A DNA stretch of 64,000 nt from Nematostella vectensis (GCF_932526225.1 NC_064039.1:16794639-16858638), one strand, 5' to 3'. Counted from the first letter of the stretch, positions 23,501 to 35,209 are shown. Notes: generated by a model from the letters alone, not told the origin. Numbers and translations are program-made.

Positions 23501-26500
23501 TTACCTTAATCCCACTCATAAGGGTGGCTACACTTAGTTACTTCAATCCCACTCATAAGGGTGGCTACACTTAGTTACCTTGATCCCACTCATAAGGGTG
23601 GCTACACTTAGTTACCTTGATCCCACTCATAAGGGTGGCTACACTTAGTTACTTTAATCCCACTCATAAGGGTGGCTACACTTAGTTACCTTAATCCCAC
23701 TCATAAGGGTGGCTACACTATGTTACTTTGATCCCACTCATAAGGGTGGCTACACTTAGTTACTTTAATCCCACTCATAAGGGTGGCTACACTATGTTAC
23801 TTTGATCCCACTCATAAGGGTGGCTACACTTAGTTACTTTAATCCCACTCATAAGGGTGGCTACACTTAGTTACTTCAATCCCATTCATAAGGGTGGCTA
23901 CACTTAGTTACCTTGATCCCACTCATAAGGGTGGCTACACTTAGTTACTTTAATCCCACTCATAAGGGTGGCTACACTTAGTTACCTTAATCCCACTCAT
24001 AAGGGTGGCTACACTTAGTTACTTCAATCCCACTCATAAGGGTGGCTACACTTAGTTACCTTGATCCCACTCATAAGGGTGGCTACACTTAGTTACCTTG
24101 ATCCCACTCATAAGGGTGGCTACACTTAGTTACTTTAATCCCACTCATAAGGGTGGCTACACTTAGTTGCTTTAATCCTACTCATAAGGGTGGCTACACT
24201 TAGTTACCTTAATCCCACTCATAAGGGTGGCTACACTTAGTTACCTTAATCCCACTCATAAGGGTGGCTACACTTAGTTACTTTAATCCCACTCATAAGG
24301 GTGGCTACACTTAGTTGCTTTAATCCTACTCATAAGGGTGGCTACACTTAGTTACCTTAATCCCACTCATAAGGGTGGCTACACTTAGTTACCTTAATCC
24401 CACTTATAAGGGTGGCTACACTTAGTTACCTTAATCCCACTCATAAGGTTGGCTACACTTAGTTACTTTAATCCCACACATAAGGGTGGCTACACTTAGT
24501 TACTTCAATCGCACTCATAAGGGTGGCTACACTTAGTTACCTTAATCCCACTTATAAGGGTGGCTACACTTAGTTACCTTAATCCCACTTATAAGGGTGG
24601 CTACACTATGTTACTTTAATCCCACTTATAAGGGTGGCTACACTATGTTACTTTAATCCCACTCATAAGGTTGGCTACACTTAGTTACTTTAATCCCACT
24701 CATAAGGGTGGCTACACTTAGTTACTTTAATCCCACTCATAAGGGTGGTTACACTTCGTTACCTTAATCCCACTCATAAGGGTGGCTACACTTAGTTACC
24801 TCAATCCCACTCATAAGGGTGGCTACACTTAGTTACCTTAATCCCACTCATAAGGGTGGCTACACTTAGTTACTTTAATCCCACTCATAAGGGTGGCTAC
24901 ACTTAGTTACTTTAATCCCACTCATAAGGGTGGCTACACTATGTTACTTTAATCCTACTCATAAGGGTGGCTACACTTAGTTACCTTAATCCCACACATA
25001 AGGGTGGCTACACTTAGTTACTTTAATCCCACTCATAAGGGTGGCTACACTTAGTTACTTTAATCCCACTCATAAGGGTGGCTACACTATGTTACTTTAA
25101 TCCCACTTATAAGGGTGGCTACACTATGTTACTTTAATCCCACTCATAAGGTTGGCTACACTTAGTTACTTTAATCCCACACATAAGGGTGGCTTCACTT
25201 AGTTACTTCAATCGCACTCATAAGGGTGGCTACACTTAGTTACCTTAATCCCACTTATAAGGGTGGCTACACTTAGTTACCTTAATCCCACTCATAAGGG
25301 TGGCTACACTTAGTTACCTTAATCCCACTCATAAGGGTGGCTACACTTAGTTACCTTAATCCCACTTATAAGGGTGGCTACACTATGTTACTTTAATCCC
25401 ACTTATAAGGGTGGCTACACTATGTTACTTTAATCCCACTCATAAGGTTGGCTACACTTAGTTACTTTAATCCCACTCATAAGGGTGGCTACACTTAGTT
25501 ACTTTAATCCCACTTATAAGGGTGGTTACACTTAGTTACCTTAATCCCACTCATAAGGGTGGCTACACTTAGTTACCTTAATCCCACTCATAAGGGTGGC
25601 TACACTTAGTTACTTTAATCCCACTCATAAAGGTGGCTACACTTAGTTACTTTAATCCCACTCATAAGGGTGGCTACACTATGTTACTTTAATCCTACTC
25701 ATAAGGGTGGCTACACTTAGTTACCTTAATCCCACACATAAGGGTGGCTACACTTAGTTACTTTAATCCCACTCATAAGGGTGGCTACACTTAGTTACTT
25801 TAATCCCACTCATAAGGGTGGCTACACTATGTTACTTTAATCCCACTTATAAGGTTGGCTACACTTAGTTACTTTAATCCCACTCATAAGGGTGGCTACA
25901 CTTAGTTACCTTAATCCCACTCATAAGGGTGGCTACACTTAGTTACCTTAATCCCACTTATAAGGGTGGCTACACTATGTTACTTTAATCCCACTTATAA
26001 GGGTGGCTACACTATGTTACTTTAATCCCACTCATAAGGTTGGCTACACTTAGTTACTTTAATCCCACTCATAAGGGTGGCTACACTTAGTTACTTTAAT
26101 CCCACTTATAAGGGTGGTTACACTTAGTTACCTTAATCCCACTCATAAGGGTGGCTACACTTAGTTACCTTAATCCCACTCATAAGGGTGGCTACACTTA
26201 GTTACTTTAATCCCACTCATAAGGGTGGCTACACTTAGTTACTTTAATCCCACTCATAAGGGTGGCTACACTATGTTACTTTAATCCTACTCATAAGGGT
26301 GGCTACACTTAGTTACCTTAATCCCACACATAAGGGTGGCTACACTTAGTTACTTTAATCCCACTCATAAGGGTGGCTACACTTAGTTACTTTAATCCCA
26401 CTCATAAGGGTGGCTACACTATGTTACTTTAATCCCACTTATAAGGTTGGCTACACTTAGTTACTTTAATCCCACTCATAAGGGTGGCTACACTTAGTTA

Positions 26501-29390
26501 CTTTAATCCCACTTATAAGGGTGGTTACACTTAGTTACCTTAATCCCACTCATAAGGGTGGCTACACTTAGTTACCTTAATCCCACTCATAAGGGTGGCT
26601 ACACTTAGTTACTTTAATCCCACTCATAAGGGTGGCTACACTTAGTTACTTTAATCCCACTCATAAGGGTGGCTACACTTAGTTACCTTAATCCCACTCA
26701 TAAGGGTGGCTACACTTAGTTACTTTAATCCCACTCATAAGGGTGGCTACACTTAGTTACCTTAATCCCACTCATAAGGGTGGCTACACTTAGTTACTTT
26801 AATCCCACTCATAAGGGTGGCTACACTTAGTTACCTTAATCCCACTTATAAGGGTGGTTACACTTAGTTACCTTAATCCCACTCATAAGGGTGGCTACAC
26901 TTAGTTACTTCAATCCCACTCATAAGGGTGGCTACACTTAGTTACCTTAATCCCACTTATAAGGGTGGCTACACTTAGTAACTTTAATCCCACTCATAAG
27001 GGTGGCTACACTTAGTTACTTTAATCCCACTCATAAGGGTGGCTACACTATGTTACTTTAATCCCACTCATAAGGGTGGCTACACTATGTTACTTTAATC
27101 CCACTCATAAGGGTGGCTACACTTAGTTACTTTTATCCCACTCATAAGGGTGGCTACACTTAGTTACTTTAATCCCACTCATAAGGGTGGCTACACTTAG
27201 TTACCTTAATCCCACTTATAAGGGAGGCTACACTTAGTTACTTTAATCCCACTCATAAGGGTGGCTACACTTAGTTACTTTAATCCCACTCATAAGGGTG
27301 GCTACACTATGTTACTTTAATCCCACTCATAAGGGTGGCTACACTTAGTTACTTCAATCGCACTCATAAGGGTGGCTACACTTATAACAATAATTTGGTC
27401 AGTCTGGGGAATGGGCATTCTAAACATCTCAAATAAGCCATCATTTAAGATTCCATACCATTTTCACTACTTCTTCTATTGACTACGTTAAGGGGGTCTT
27501 AAAGGGGTCCATTTTGTTGAAGTTTCATGTTTCTAACACTTTTACCCTAAACCATTTATACCATGGGTGGTCTGCTATTTGGAGATTACTAAGTTCAGGG
27601 CATCATTTTATCGAGGTTCCATGTTTCTTTTACCCATACCCTAAACCATTAAGGGATTCCAAATTTTAGGGCGTCGATTATAGAAGTTCAAGTTTCTTTC
27701 ACTCTTACCCGAAACCTTTAATCTGAGAAAGCTGAGTAAAGTGTCCACCAGATTGCCAGATGATCATGTGACCTGATTCATCACTGGACACCATCTTGCC
27801 TCCATGGCTAACCAAGTCACAGATCGCTCCATTGTGACTAGACAACGTCTCCTGTAGCTTAACACCTGTACCACGGGCAGGCACATCAAATACCATAATA
27901 CCACCATCAGATGAACCTACAAATAGTACAACAGGAACATTGAATACCAAATACCACCATCAGATGAAGCTACAAATAGTACAACAAGAACATTGAACAC
28001 GATACCACCATCAGATGAAGCTACAAATAGTACAACGGGAACATTGAACACAATTCCACCATCAGATGAAGCTACAAATAGTACAACGGGAACATTGAAT
28101 AAAATACCACCATCAGATGAACCTCTAAATAGTACAACAGGAACATTGAACACAATACCACCATCAGATGAAACTACAAATAGTACAAAGGGAACATTGA
28201 TACTTTACAGCTTTATGTTAAATTTCCGACTAGTTCAATTAAATTAACGAAAAACTTCATTTCTAAAATAGAGACAGAAGAATTTATATTCTTCCATTCT
28301 CCTGATCTTGAATTCTCCCAAACAAAACCATCTTAGTTTCCAAAACACTTGGAATTTGAAGGCTTTATTGGTAAAAATAGGATAAAAATAACTTCAGCAT
28401 GCCCACATGATAAAATGATGGAACAAAAACTGTTCTTATCTACCAATTTATGTTACTTACCAACACATATATATTTATCGCCAACAGCACAAATACCCCT
28501 GGAAAACTGAGAGTATACTGTGAAATAAGAACATTTTGGTTTAGTCAGTAAATTGACTTTGACTTTTAATATTTTTGCATATCAAATCCTACAACCCTGA
28601 AAATCTGCCAGCCACTAACAAATTAGTCAGGATAAGAAGACCTAAGTACAGTAAAAATATTAATTCATACCTGGCTTATAATGGGTGAAGGGCCGATTTT
28701 GGCTTAATTAAAGGTTTTGTTGCAAGCTGTGATCTTTCAGTAATTGGATTGTATTCCAGGGCAAATAAGGCTTTATAAACATTACAAAATTGCTTTTGAA
28801 AGACATGTTCTATAGCTCAATATTTTCTTGGTTACACTGTTAAAATTGGAAAATTATGTATTTGAATGTAATATGGTGTAGGTGTTTCAGGTGTAGAAAT
28901 TGCAGTGTGAAGTTTTGAGGCCTGAGATCACTGTAAAAATCAAAGCAAGTGTTGTGTGACAAATATAGTAAAAGTACCAATTAGGCTGTTAACAAGTTTT
29001 AATATTCCTCAACTACTCCTTTGGTATTGTATTATGTGAAAATACAGCAGTGTTTTTGCAAGAAAACATCAAAATATCTTTATATGAATGTGGTATGATG
29101 GTATTTGATTGAAAAAACTTCAGTTACTGACTTGAAGTATCTGATGCAAATTGCATTGTTATGGAGTGAATTTGATAATGTTGTGAAGGAGAGGAGGCGC
29201 TGTAGGCCACTTGGTACCTTCAGTTGCCTCACAAGGAGGCAGAGATTGCCAGAAGACCATGATTGAACCATCAGGATCAAACATCTTGATACAGAAAATC
29301 AATCAAATATGTGACTACGTGACATTATATAATAATAACAACAAAAATTGGAAATAATAGGTAATGATAATGATGATGATGATGGTAATA

Positions 29391-29443
<53 letters not shown>

Positions 29444-32400
29444 TGCTAAGCAACAAGGTGTGGCAAAACAATACTCAACCTTTTTACAAAAGAGGAAATA
29501 CTGGAATGGTGCATATTCTTTATTTTATATCTACTTACCTGTACACCTTTGACGGATGCAATTACTAAGACATTTCTATTAGGCAGCTCACACCACTTAG
29601 CCTAGAAAGAATGGTACATTAACTTAATGTGGTGATGGAATAACATCACCAAGACTGGGGAGAAAGGGGGGGTGTTACGGTGATTGAATAATATCACTAA
29701 GCCTTGGGAAAAAGAGGGTGTGTTAAGGTGATGGAATAACATCACTAAGCCTAGGGAGAAAGAGGGTGTGTTAAGGTGATGGAATAACATCACAAAGCCT
29801 AGGGAGAAAGAGGGGGTGTTAAAGTGATGGAATAACATCACTAAGCCTAGGGAGAAAGAGGATGTGTTAAGGTGATGGAATAACATCACTAAGCCTAGGG
29901 AGAAAGAGGGTGTGTTAAGGTGATGGAATAACATCACTAAGCCTAGGGAGAAAGAGGGGGTGTTAAAGTGATGGAATAACATCACTAAGCCTAGGGAGAA
30001 AGAGGGTGTGTTAAGGTGATGGAATAACATCACTAAGCCTAGGGAGAAAGAGGGTGTGTTAAGGTGATGGAATAACATCACTAAGCCTAGGGAGAAAGAG
30101 GGGGTTTTAAGGTGATGGAATAACATCACTAAGCCTAGGGAGAAAGAGGGAGTGTTAAGGTGATGGAATGACATCACTAAGCCTAGGGAGAAAGAGGGGG
30201 TGTTAAGGTGATGGAATAACATCACTAAGCCTAGGGAGAAAGAGGGTGTGTTAAGGTGATGGAATAACATACCTAAGCCTAGGGAGAAAGAGGGGTTGTT
30301 AAGGTGATGGAATAATATCACTAAGCCTTGGGAGAAAGAGGGTGTGTTAAAGTGATGGAATAACATCACTAAGCCTAGGGAGAAAGAGGGGGTGTTAAGG
30401 TGATGGAATAACATCACTAAGCCTAGGGAGAAAGAGGGTGTGTTAAGGTGATGGAATAACATCACAAAGCCTAGGGAGAAAGAGGGGGTGTTAAAGTGAT
30501 GGAATAACATCACTAAGCCTAGGGAGAAAGAGGGTGTGTTAAGGTGATGGAATAACATCACTAAGCCTAGGGAGAAAGAGGGTGTGTTAAGGTGATGGAA
30601 TAACATCACTAAGCCTAGGGAGAAAGAGGGGGTGTTAAAGTGATGGAATAACATCACTAAGCCTAGGGAGAAAGAGGGTGTGTTAAGGTGATGGAATAAC
30701 ATCACTAAGCCTAGGGAGAAAGAGGGTGTGTTAAGGTGATGGAATAACATCACTAAGCCTAGGGAGAAAGAGGGGGTGTTAAGGTGATGGAATAACATCA
30801 CTAAGCCTAGGGAGAAAGAGGGAGTGTTAAGGTGATGGAATGACATCACTAAGCCTAGGGAGAAAGAGGGGGTGTTAAGGTGATGGAATAACATCACTAA
30901 GCCTAGGGAGAAAGAGGGTGTGTTAAGGTGATGGAATAACATACCTAAGCCTAGGGAGAAAGAGGGGTTGTTAAGGTGATGGAATAATATCACTAAGCCT
31001 TGGGAGAAAGAGGGTGTGTTAAAGTGATGGAATAACATCACTAAGCCTAGGGAGAAAGAGGGGGTGTTAAGGTGATGGAATAACATCACTAAGCCTAGGG
31101 AGAAAGAGGGTGTGTTAAGGTGATGGAATAACATGACTAAGCCTAGGGAGAAAGAGGGCGTGTTAAGGTGATGGAATAACATCACCAAGACTGGGGAGAA
31201 AGAGGGTGTGTTAAGGTGATGGAATAACATCACTAAGCCTAGGGAGAAAGAGGGGGTGTTAAAGTGATGGAATAACATCACTAAGCCTAGGGAGAAAGAG
31301 GGTGTGTTAAAGTGATGTAATAACATCACTAAGCCTAGGGAGAAAGAGGGTGTGTTAAGGTGATGGAATAACATCACTAAGCCTAGGGAGAAAGAGGGTG
31401 TGTTAAGGTGATGGAATAACATCACTAAGCCTAGGGAGAAAAAGGAGAAAGAGGGGGTGTTAAGGTGATGCAACAGCAACATCAAGCTACTGTGTTATTT
31501 TCAAATCATGAAACACATGCAAATGACGAATTTTACAGTTGGTAAGTTTACTATGAACTACGAAATTACATGCAGCTATGGCAGGACTGGAATTAAAATA
31601 TATTGTCCGTTCTGTCGGGAAATGTGACTCCCAAAGACAGGATGAAGCTAAGCACTACCCCCTGTGATTATTCCGTGATTTACGTGAACTTTGCCTAGAA
31701 AAACCTTTTGGTTTCTGGCACTTCTTGAAGCTCTTGCTATTGTGGCCATTTTATTTGAAGGAAAAACAGCATGCGCTTTGCATATTTACCATGGAAACGG
31801 GAAGCCATTTAGTGGCAAATAATGGCTATTCAGCAGATTATCCAGAGTTCTATCAAGGCTTTGTGCAACGCTATTTTATCCGCCAGATAACTATCTGCTG
31901 GATAGGGATTTTATCCAGCTGTGAGAGCCTATTTAGCGGATAACTTATTCAGGCTTTCTGCAGCCGGCCCCTGGTTCACGAACACAATTAATGACTTTTT
32001 GTATTTACAAGCTAAGCAAGTTCAGATAGAGTTAGCCTAAAAAAGTACAGCATGGTTTATACTGTACCAGAGAACCCAAAGGCTTTTTACGAAATAGGCA
32101 AATGAAGCATTATAGAGTGACCTCAGAACAGATCTCATCAATAATTTTGCCGTATTCCCGGTTTTAATGCTACTTATGAACATAGTAGAATGGAAATCAA
32201 ATAATATTTGAAAGTGAATTGTTACATACTTTTTCGATTTTCAATCAGGGCAAATAAAAAAGATAAAAAATGGAAAAAAAATAGTCTAAATAGCGCTGTT
32301 TGCACAAGTACACCAATAACTTGCTCTCTTGTCAAGGAAATAAGTTTTAGTTGTCATTTGTATCCATGGATGCGATCCAAGCCCAGCTGAAGCATTAAAT

Positions 32401-32694
32401 TATATTACACATCCGGCAAATATAACTAGAACCTTTAGCCATTGGAAACTTGAAGTATATCTCTACTAGACAAACCTGTAGCACGGAGGAGCTGCTGTGA
32501 GCACCTTCTCCCTTGCAAGAAACTTGTCGTTGAGTTGGAATCGACCCCTTCGCGACATTCGTAAGGCAGACAAACGCCTTATGTACTACCGCATAAGTGA
32601 TAGTTTCTTTCTCTTTAACGGGCCAAATCGCTAGGTTATTACATAGCGAGGAGGCACTAGCTTTAAGGTTTACTGGTGCATCCTTTACGTACAT
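14599..32694 (-). CDS. WDR54: WD repeat-containing protein 54 (WDR54), complete
   Basis: WDR54 is a small WD40 beta-propeller protein, probably a scaffold; the human protein is 334 aa. Eight minus-strand exons join to 975 bp (324 aa plus stop) with every phase consistent: 32694-32476, 29601-29539, 29284-29218, 28517-28461, 27916-27709, 16641-16479, 15418-15350 and 14727-14599. Recognisable peptides in order: ASASSLCNNLAIW and TQRQVSCKGEGAH; WCELPNRNVLVIASVKG; MFDPDGSIMVFWQSLP; FSRGICAVGDKYICVG; SSDGGIMVFDVPARG with SSDESGHMIIWQSG; NLVIGGYGTGHIRVF with HARWINALDVAPDAG; LSVSEDTFVRVW; and DIQLCGGKFLDT ending FGVTGYDLPDIVVFKK. The start MYVKDAP aligns with the human N-terminus. Introns 1, 4, 5 and 6 each hold a minisatellite, and intron 5 is 11.07 kb because of one. 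The gene ends about 1.6 kb from the LDB1 5' end in the same orientation. Confidence 0.95.
15466..16421. repeat. 31-bp minisatellite filling WDR54 intron 6
   Basis: About 31 copies of gggatagagggagag/ggaagggctagtgtaa form about 90% of the 1,060-bp intron between exons 6 and 7. The copies are very uniform (mostly a/g at one site), with decay at both ends. In the transcribed orientation each unit is a long pyrimidine tract (CCCTTCCCTCTCCCTC, TATCCC) running into TTACACTAG, a complete 3'-splice-site-like signal. The strand asymmetry (purine-only stretches on plus) also favours triplex (H-DNA) formation. Confidence 0.95.
16962..27384. repeat. 37-bp minisatellite, 10.4 kb, in WDR54 intron 5
   Basis: About 282 copies of a 37-bp unit (cccactcataagggtggct / acacttagttactttaat) run without interruption. 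Variants recur: ctatgttacttt for cttagttacttt, cttgat or cttcaat for ctttaat, cttataag for ctcataag, aaggttgg for aagggtgg, cacacata, and atcgcac. These variants occur in the same order in distant parts of the array, showing higher-order copying: 21211, 21306 and 22621 each recur exactly 1,887 bp (51 units) later. The array lies between exons 5 and 6 and accounts for almost the whole intron. Stops in all frames rule out coding. Confidence 0.97.
27890..28200. repeat. 51-bp repeat carrying the WDR54 exon 5 acceptor
   Basis: About six copies of a 51-bp unit; on the minus strand each contains TGTACTATTTGTAG| then an (A/G)(C/G)TTCATCTGATGGTGGTAT-like stretch. The innermost copy is the genuine acceptor and first codons of WDR54 exon 5 (27916). 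The other five are upstream duplicates of that intron-exon border. Because 51 is divisible by three, the minus frame remains open through the copies, reading repeated NVPVVLF and SSDGGI. Use of an upstream copy as the acceptor would therefore add multiples of 17 residues in frame. Confidence 0.9.
29364..29440. repeat. (GAT)n microsatellite
   Basis: A nearly pure run of ATG/GAT triplets with a few TAA interruptions lies in WDR54 intron 2. The apparent poly-Met ORF over it is a translation artefact. Confidence 0.95.
29614..31470. repeat. 48-bp minisatellite in WDR54 intron 1
   Basis: About 38 copies of a 48-bp unit (ggagaaagagggtgtgtt / aaggtgatggaataacat / cactaagccta). The array starts about 12 bp from the exon 2 acceptor. 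On the minus strand the unit reads CTCTTTCTCCCTAG|GCTTAGTGATG, resembling the genuine acceptor CTTTCTAG|GCTAAGTGGTG. A variant block (catacctaag plus ggggttgtt plus aatatcac) recurs 672 bp later, that is 14 units, so the array also shows higher-order duplication. The minus strand stays open for 627 codons simply because 48 is a multiple of three and the unit lacks a stop in that frame. Confidence 0.95.
31800..31975. mobile_element. Possible MITE-like repeat
   Basis: A cluster of imperfect inverted TATCC/GGATA motifs (agattatccag, tatccgccagataac, ctggatagg, tatccagc, gcggataac) is followed by gccggcccctggttcacg. The composition resembles short non-autonomous DNA elements of invertebrates. The ends and target-site duplication are not clear, so this is tentative. 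It lies in WDR54 intron 1. Confidence 0.35.
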
Positions 32695-33310
32695 GTTTAA
32701 GGTGGGTTTGTGCTAAGTGGAGGGAATTCTGCTGGAAAAGACGACGGAGACTACACTTTACCAGGGCAGGTGAGGGGCAAGCGACCGGGCCTGCAGCTTG
32801 TGACGCCTGGCGGGAATAAACATATATATTTTTACAACATGATTTTAGATTAACTAAAAAAAGCAAAAAATGAAAGAAAAAAAACAAGATAAAGAAGATC
32901 GAACATTCCTCTTGATCCTTATTAAGGTTTTACTTTTAAGGAGAAGCCCCTTAAACTAGTTTGCTAATAGAATTTAAAAAAAAATCAAATCGTAGCTGCG
33001 AAAACTTTTAAGCAAGTAAAAAAAAAATTAGGATTGTTTGCACTTGATGAGTATATGCATTTTTGTGGGTTTCAAAAATGTGTATTAGAGTAAGCTATTA
33101 GGGGGACGTAGGGGTAGATGTGGTCGCATCGTCAGACACCCGGCACGTGGAACTGGCCAATCAGAGTTGCGAATCAGTTTACCAACAAACCCCTCAATTC
33201 AAGATGGACGATCGAATACCTTTCGCTTTCGTTTCAAATACTAGCTTTAATAAACATCGAAATTCTTCCTTAAGGGGCCCCCGAGTATTGCAGTGATAAA
33301 GAAATTGCAG
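32695..33310. promoter_or_regulatory. Divergent promoter region between WDR54 and the FERM gene
   Basis: WDR54 (minus, ATG at 32694) and the FERM gene (plus, ATG at 33812) are head-to-head. The stretch contains an E-box CACGTG at 33144-33149, a CCAAT box at 33157-33161 and a CAAGATGG start-type motif near 33201. A strong splice donor GCAG|GTAAG at 33310 marks the end of a non-coding first exon of the FERM gene. Shared control of both genes is an inference. Confidence 0.5.
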
Positions 33311-33693
33311 GTAAGATTTTTGTGTTGACATTTTGTACAATTGTACAAATGTGTTTCCTTCGCTTTGTTTGATAATGGGTTTCGCATTATTGCCATCGCG
33401 TATCGTACCTGAAAATCTTTGAAAAAAGGCGCGTAAAAATCCCCGTTGAGAGAGAAAAAATTAATTTAAGGAAAAGGACAGTATTCCTTTACCATTTATT
33501 ATACAGAAAATATTTCATTTATATTTTGTATTGTTAGCAGTCAGGTAATAAAGACATTTGAATGGAATCTGACGGGTCTTTTTGCAGTGTAAATATGGGA
33601 GCGACATTTTTCCCCTAAAATGGTGTGATACACACATCTTACTCGTGTGATGACGTATATTCTAATAACCCCTTATTACATATCTGATTTCAG
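33311..33693 (+). other. 5'-UTR intron of the FERM gene
   Basis: Strong donor GCAG|GTAAGATT at 33311 and acceptor TCTGATTTCAG| ending at 33693. The downstream exon then carries the entire coding sequence. There is no long open frame upstream, so the first exon would be untranslated. Confidence 0.6.
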
Positions 33694-33811
33694 GGTAGGG
33701 ATACGAAGAAAAAAAAATATAGCAACATTTATACGGGAAGGACTTGCTAAAAGTGTGTGAATCCAGTCAACTTTTATTTGATTTGGGTGATCAAATAATA
33801 CAACACAAGCT

Positions 33812-35209
33812 ATGCCATCTTCGCCAGCTAAAACAGCTAACACGAAGCTTGTAGAGCCGAACAAGGAGAGAAAGGTGTCTTGTAAACTGCTCTGCGAAGT
33901 CGTACTGCTCGACAACACCACTTTTACAGCGACGTTTGAAAAGAAATCCTCCAAAGGTGGAGAGCTCTTCGATCGCGTGTGCTCGTTTTTGGGAGTAACC
34001 AAAAAAGAAATCTTCGGCTTACAATACACAAGTTGGGAAGACGGTGCCTTGAATTGGCTAGATATGAGCAAAGAGATTCGTAGTCAACGATCCAAGCCGT
34101 ATCACTTTCAGTTCGCTGTAAAGTTTTACCTTCGAAATCCAAGGGAGCTGGACCCAGTTTCACGAGAGCTGATGTGTTTACAAGTGAAAGACTCGCTTGT
34201 TCGTGGAAAATTTCTGAAACCTGTGTCAATTAAAAGGCATGCAATATTAGATGGATATTTCGCCCAGATAATCATCGGAGATTTCAACCCGAAGAGTCAT
34301 AAAAGAGGATACATTGAAAACAAACTTGGGCGTTTTTTTGTGCCACCAAACGGAATAAACTCTGACGAAGGCATAGGAGAGCTTGATTATGAGGCAATGG
34401 TGTTTAACTGTCACCGGTCACATTTGGGGTTAAGCAGAACTGAGGCCATTACACAGTTCCTTGAGCTTGCCACAGAGTTTCCTTTTTACGGTGTTAACCT
34501 ACAGCCTCCGTCAAAAGACAGGGATGGCAACTCTGTTTGCATAGGAATCTATGAGAATGGGGTGTTGGTTTTTGATAATATTGGGTTAAGTGAGCCAGGA
34601 AATCTACTATATGAATTTCCGTGGAATGAGATTGTTACATTGCACCAGCACAACCGTCATTTCCATGTTTTGTACTACAGTGAAGAAAAGAAAGATGGGA
34701 GCAACTACTCCTTTCGCTTCCATGGACATTATGGACACAAAACAGCTCAGAGAACATTAATACTTGCCATGGAACACAAGAAATTCTTTTACCACCCAGA
34801 TAAGAAAGTGCATCGCCGCAGTCGCTCTTTTGCAGAAGCTGATTCCATTGCCCGTCCTCCAGGTAAGTTTGACAGAGGGGACAAAAAATATGCAACTACC
34901 ACCAACCTGAAGCATCGGTACAGGTCATCGTTTGGCAAGATCAAGTCCAACCTTAGGAGCAAGATGAGACATCATTCAAAGTCTCAAGATTTAGATGAGG
35001 CTGGAGTAGTTGAAGAAGCTGTTCAACCCATCTCCATGCAATCTCAAGAAAGTTCTAAAAGCCCCAAGCGCCTGATCTCTAGCGCATCTGCTAGTCATAG
35101 CCGCTCAACCTCACCAAGCCCTACAGCATGTAGCCCTGGGATTCACCGGCCTTCTTGTCCAGGCTATGACCATGTAGATAGCCCCAAACAAACAATTACA
35201 TATGTGTGA
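33812..35209 (+). CDS. FERM-domain protein, intronless CDS
   Basis: A 465-aa protein with a complete N-terminal FERM domain. The ubiquitin-like lobe is about residues 22-105 (VSCKLLCEVVLLD, FDRVCSFLGV, FGLQY). The acyl-CoA-binding-like lobe is about 106-225 (RELMCLQVKDSLVRGKF, then FLELATEFPFYGVNL at the border). The PH-like lobe is about 236-330 (VCIGIYENGVLVFDN, FPWNEIVTLHQHNRHF, FRFHGHYGHKTAQRTL). FERM proteins link membrane proteins or phosphoinositides to the cortical cytoskeleton. The tail (about 330-465) is basic and Ser-rich (RRSRSFAEADS; HRYRSSFGKIKSNLRSK) and ends ITYV, a class I PDZ-ligand pattern. It most resembles the band 4.1/FRMD group, but I cannot name the orthologue. A single coding exon among intron-rich neighbours suggests retro-origin or intron loss. 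There is no Kozak-decisive alternative start. Confidence 0.9.
   Translation: MPSSPAKTANTKLVEPNKERKVSCKLLCEVVLLDNTTFTATFEKKSSKGGELFDRVCSFLGVTKKEIFGLQYTSWEDGALNWLDMSKEIRSQRSKPYHFQFAVKFYLRNPRELDPVSRELMCLQVKDSLVRGKFLKPVSIKRHAILDGYFAQIIIGDFNPKSHKRGYIENKLGRFFVPPNGINSDEGIGELDYEAMVFNCHRSHLGLSRTEAITQFLELATEFPFYGVNLQPPSKDRDGNSVCIGIYENGVLVFDNIGLSEPGNLLYEFPWNEIVTLHQHNRHFHVLYYSEEKKDGSNYSFRFHGHYGHKTAQRTLILAMEHKKFFYHPDKKVHRRSRSFAEADSIARPPGKFDRGDKKYATTTNLKHRYRSSFGKIKSNLRSKMRHHSKSQDLDEAGVVEEAVQPISMQSQESSKSPKRLISSASASHSRSTSPSPTACSPGIHRPSCPGYDHVDSPKQTITYV

Noticed and set aside
16962-27384. CRISPR array
   Set aside because: The repeats are contiguous, with no unique spacers, and the genes around are animal genes with introns.
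16962-27384. Telomeric or centromeric satellite
   Set aside because: The 'taaggg'-like string inside the unit is not a TTAGGG tract. The array lies between two coding exons of WDR54, so it is intronic.
29602-31485. 627-aa ORF as a protein-coding gene
   Set aside because: It is wholly made of the 48-bp intronic tandem unit, overlaps a WDR54 splice acceptor and has no non-repeat domain. Kept as a repeat and as a finding only.
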